Below, in pieces: positions 61,544-64,000 of a DNA stretch of 64,000 nt. The position numbers were made by a program, and so were the translations under genes. Location: contig CAZKQW010000006.1 in assembly GCA_964555055.1 (NCBI GenBank), positions 124,001 through 188,000 of the forward strand, read 5' to 3'. Origin of the DNA: GCA-016699445 sp964555055. Lineage in GTDB: Bacteria; UBA10199; JACPAL01; GCA-016699445. Numbering within the stretch: the stretch's first letter is position 1; every line of letters starts with the position of its first letter. Below the pieces are notes generated by a model that was not told the DNA's origin, searched no databases, and saw only the letters and a list, made by a program, of their open reading frames with translations.

Positions 61544-62620
61544 TCACCTTAATTTCAACGTGGATAACGCCAACAAAGAGAGGATGAACGAAAGTATCCA
61601 AAATCGGACGATGACTTTGGGCTCAGCCCATCCCTTCAATTCGAAATGATGGTGGATAGGAGCCATCCGAAAGACGCGCTTCCCAGTCAGTTTGAACGAC
61701 GCCACCTGAGCCATGACCGACACGGCTTCCAACACGAAGATGCCACCGATCAAGACCAAGAGGATCTCGTTGCGCGTCGCGACCGCGACCGTACCCAAGG
61801 CTCCGCCGATCGAAAGCGAACCCACGTCCCCCATGAAGATCTGCGCCGGGTGCGTGTTGAACCACAGGAAACCCACGAGGGCCCCGACGATGGCCCCGCA
61901 AAAGATCGCGACCTCCCCCGCTCCCGGCACATGCGGGATCTGAAGATAGCCGGCGATGACGACGTGTCCTCCCACGTACGCCAAAATCGCGTACGTGATA
62001 AACGATAGTACGGAAGGCACTGTCGCGAGCCCGTCCAAACCGTCCGTCAGGTTGACGGCGTTGGAGGCACCGACGATGACCAGCATGGAAAAGGGGACGT
62101 ACCACCATCCCAGATCCGGCTGGACCATCTTCAAAAAGGGAATCGACAGTTTCGTGTTCGGGAGGAAATGGGTCATGAGGAAATAGGAGATGAATCCGGC
62201 GAGGGAAAATTGGAAAAGGAGTTTCAACCTGCCGGACAGCCCCTTCGAATTGGAGAACTTCACCTTGCGGTAATCATCGTAGAAGCCGATCACCCCGAAC
62301 CCCAAATACAGGCATAAGATCTCCCACACGGCGACGTTGGAGAAATCCATCCACAGGAGCACAGATACTATCGTACAAAAAAGAATGAGGAGGCCCCCCA
62401 TGGTGGGCGTCCCTTTTTTGCCGAGGTGGGATTGAGGCCCGTCCGTGCGGATACTCTGCTTCACTTGCCACCTTTGGAGGAAGCGGATCTGCCAATTGCC
62501 GAGGAGGAAATAAAGGACCATCGCCGTCATCAAGGCGCCGAAAGTCCGAAAGGTGATGTACTTGAAGACGTTGAAGGGGATGAAATGCTCCGCCAATGGG
62601 TAGAGGAAGTAATAAAGCAT
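61544..62620 (-). CDS. mraY: Phospho-N-acetylmuramoyl-pentapeptide transferase MraY
   Basis: 358 residues from ATG 62620 (MLYYFLYPLAEHFIPF), sharing TAATG with murF; a longer reading inside murF is rejected. Ten spans with family motifs KKGTPTMGGLLIL (~72), the Asp-rich GFYDDYRK (~116), NAVNLTDGLDGLA (~190), GFLWFNTHPAQIFMGDVGSL (~255) and the His motif PIHHHFELKGW (~320). Transfers phospho-MurNAc-pentapeptide to undecaprenyl phosphate, making lipid I. Confidence 0.97.
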   Translation of the reverse strand: MLYYFLYPLAEHFIPFNVFKYITFRTFGALMTAMVLYFLLGNWQIRFLQRWQVKQSIRTDGPQSHLGKKGTPTMGGLLILFCTIVSVLLWMDFSNVAVWEILCLYLGFGVIGFYDDYRKVKFSNSKGLSGRLKLLFQFSLAGFISYFLMTHFLPNTKLSIPFLKMVQPDLGWWYVPFSMLVIVGASNAVNLTDGLDGLATVPSVLSFITYAILAYVGGHVVIAGYLQIPHVPGAGEVAIFCGAIVGALVGFLWFNTHPAQIFMGDVGSLSIGGALGTVAVATRNEILLVLIGGIFVLEAVSVMAQVASFKLTGKRVFRMAPIHHHFELKGWAEPKVIVRFWILSFILSLLALSTLKLR

Positions 62621-63999
62621 TAGTGGGCCCCTTCCTTCACCAGCGCCTCCGTGATTCGTTCCATCTTCATCCCCCTCGATCCCTTCACCAAGACTAAGTC
62701 TCCATCGCGGATCGCCGCTAGGAATCCGCCCAGAGCCGAGTCCACGTCCTTGGCGTGAAAAATGCGCCCGGGCTCCATGCCCGACCCGAGGGCGCCCTCT
62801 CGGACGTCCGCAGCTCTGTCGCCCACCGCCCACAACACGTCCACGCCCGACTCTCCCGCGTATTCGCCGACTTCCCGGTGGTAATCCGCCGCGTTCTTTC
62901 CCAGTTCGAACATGTCGCCCAGGACTAAAACCCGACGCCGTCCCTCAAAACGCTTCAAGTAATCGATCGCCGCCTTCATCGAATCCGGGTTCGCGTTGTA
63001 GGAGTCGTTGATGACGTCGATGCCGCGCGCGAGGCGGAGGATCTCCATCCGCTTCTTTTCGGGACGGTAACGCTTCAGGGCGTCCCGCATCGTCTCGAGG
63101 CCTACGCGGTAATGGCGCCCGACAAGAATCGCAGCGGCCGCGTTGTGCGCGTTATGGGCTCCCCCCAAGGGGATTTCGAAGGACGTCGTCTTGCCAGCGA
63201 TCTTCACGCGGAAGATCGTCTTGGACAAGCCTGCCGCTTCGACCGACAGCAATCGGGCCGTCGCCCGGGGGGAAAAGCCGAAACTCACGACGCGGGCGGA
63301 GGTCATTTTCCTTAAACTGTCGAAGTACGGATCGTCGGCGTTCAGGACGGCCAAACCCTTCTTGGGCAAGCGGCGCAATAGTTCTCCCTTGGCGCGCGCG
63401 ATGCCGAACGGGTTCTTAAAGTTCTCGATGTGGGCGCGGCCGATATGCGTCACGACGCCCACTTCCGGCGACGCGATCCGCGCGAGCCAGTCGATCTCGC
63501 GCGCGTGGTTCATCCCCATCTCCAACACCACTTTCTTGAAGCGCGCCTCCAGCTTAAATAAAGTCTGGGGTAGGCCGATCCAGTTATTGAAGTTCCCTTC
63601 CGTCTTCAGGACGGGGCCTTTCAAGTTCAGGACCGCAGCGATCATGTCCTTCGTCGTCGTTTTTCCGTTCGAACCGGTCACGGCGACCACCGGAACATCA
63701 AAACGATTGCGCCAATCCCGGGCGATCCATCCCAAAGCCTTCAAGGAATCCTTCACGACGACGAGCGGCGCCGCGGATCCGGCTTCTTTCTCGACGACGG
63801 CCGCCACGGCGCCTTTTTCGAAGGCCTGAGCCACGTGATCGTGGCCGTCATGGCGTTCGCCGCGGAGGGCAACGAACAAGTCGCCGCGCTTCAACGTGCG
63901 CGTGTCCGTGGAAACGCCGGTGACCACGGCCTTCGCGTTTTTCAACGAATATGGAATCATCTTCCCCCGCGCCGCCCGAGCGACGTCCTTCACGCTCAT
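62620..63999 (-). CDS. murF: UDP-MurNAc-tripeptide-D-Ala-D-Ala ligase MurF (5' end at window edge)
   Basis: 459 residues visible. VSTDTRTLKRGDLFVALRGERHDGHD (split, ~28-52), ATP loop AVTGSNGKTTTKDMIAAVL (~108), EMGMNHAREIDWL (~157), INDSYNANPDSMKAAI (~335) and VLGDMFELG. Adds D-Ala-D-Ala to complete the pentapeptide. The Met at 63999 is one base from the edge. Homologues usually begin with a few residues before the equivalent of SVKDVARA, so this may be an internal Met and the gene may extend beyond the window. First visible gene of the dcw run; murE would be expected next. Confidence 0.95.
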   Translation of the reverse strand: MSVKDVARAARGKMIPYSLKNAKAVVTGVSTDTRTLKRGDLFVALRGERHDGHDHVAQAFEKGAVAAVVEKEAGSAAPLVVVKDSLKALGWIARDWRNRFDVPVVAVTGSNGKTTTKDMIAAVLNLKGPVLKTEGNFNNWIGLPQTLFKLEARFKKVVLEMGMNHAREIDWLARIASPEVGVVTHIGRAHIENFKNPFGIARAKGELLRRLPKKGLAVLNADDPYFDSLRKMTSARVVSFGFSPRATARLLSVEAAGLSKTIFRVKIAGKTTSFEIPLGGAHNAHNAAAAILVGRHYRVGLETMRDALKRYRPEKKRMEILRLARGIDVINDSYNANPDSMKAAIDYLKRFEGRRRVLVLGDMFELGKNAADYHREVGEYAGESGVDVLWAVGDRAADVREGALGSGMEPGRIFHAKDVDSALGGFLAAIRDGDLVLVKGSRGMKMERITEALVKEGAH

Positions 64000-64000
64000 C

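Noticed and set aside
61750..62833. N-terminal 71-residue extension of MraY and similar extensions of MurC, MurD, FtsQ, MurB and CutA
   Set aside because: The extra residues lie inside the preceding gene. Starts at ATGA/TAATG overlaps or within 2 nt of the preceding stop match family lengths and conserved N-termini.
1..64000. CRISPR arrays, transposases, phage structural genes, rRNA
   Set aside because: No regularly spaced repeats, no transposase or integrase motifs, no capsid or tail genes and no rRNA-like segments were seen on reading both strands.

Overview
The window reads as chromosomal DNA of a Gram-negative, probably free-living bacterium. It carries a complete-looking dcw cell-division/peptidoglycan cluster, a TonB-dependent receptor, an MltD-type murein transglycosylase, sigma-54 signalling and an exported protein with thrombospondin-3 and MYXO-CTERM-like features. 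Gene order and protein flavour suggest a Deltaproteobacteria-like lineage (Myxococcota, Bdellovibrionota or UBA10199-type). That placement is inference, because no rRNA is present.

Region 1 (1-26.6 kb) is a large accessory block of mostly unrecognised genes. On the minus strand lie two tandem paralogues of an exported TSP3 protein. Divergent from them runs a plus-strand cluster of eleven large genes. It includes two protein-kinase-like proteins, a shared N-terminal domain found in three proteins, a coiled-coil protein with FliH-like glycine repeats, two paralogous membrane-anchored Clp-like AAA+ ATPases and several single-membrane-span proteins. Three observations suggest one coordinated, possibly undescribed system: (a) eight transcription starts look like sigma-28 (FliA) promoters, with a G[A/C]AAC(T) element 19 or 21 nt before a GCCGATAA-like box; (b) four proteins share a short N-terminal tag, roughly WGFE followed by YGLNQ; (c) two homopolymer runs (A9 and C10) sit exactly where they would control frame fusion or phase variation. 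The C10 run lies next to a 384-bp duplicated C-terminus.

Region 2 (26.6-30 kb) is an insertion hot spot at the 3' end of a sulfite/nitrite reductase gene. Three small cargo modules (HigBA toxin-antitoxin; a DUF4143-type ATPase; a two-gene unit with a frameshifted AbiEii-like nucleotidyltransferase) are each bounded by a displaced copy of the last ~60-150 bp of that gene. No integrase is visible.

Region 3 (29.9-37.6 kb) is housekeeping: a siroheme sulfite/nitrite reductase, a rhodanese-MoeB fusion, a peroxiredoxin, an MBL-fold hydrolase, small membrane proteins, CutA, an unknown protein, a Rieske ferredoxin and tRNA-Pro(UGG).

Region 4 (37.7-46.7 kb) looks like a RiPP locus: a radical SAM/SPASM maturase followed by a 22-codon peptide gene with a perfect Shine-Dalgarno sequence, then a strong hairpin, a peptide-type solute-binding lipoprotein and a sensor kinase. 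A sigma-54 response regulator and a TonB-dependent receptor lie divergently.

Region 5 (46.7-64 kb) has a START/SRPBCC-like protein, acetyl-CoA synthetase and MltD, followed by the minus-strand dcw cluster murF-mraY-murD-ftsW-murG-murC-murB-ddl-ftsQ-ftsA-ftsZ, with many ATGA or TAATG overlaps. No CRISPR array, transposase, phage genes or rRNA were seen.
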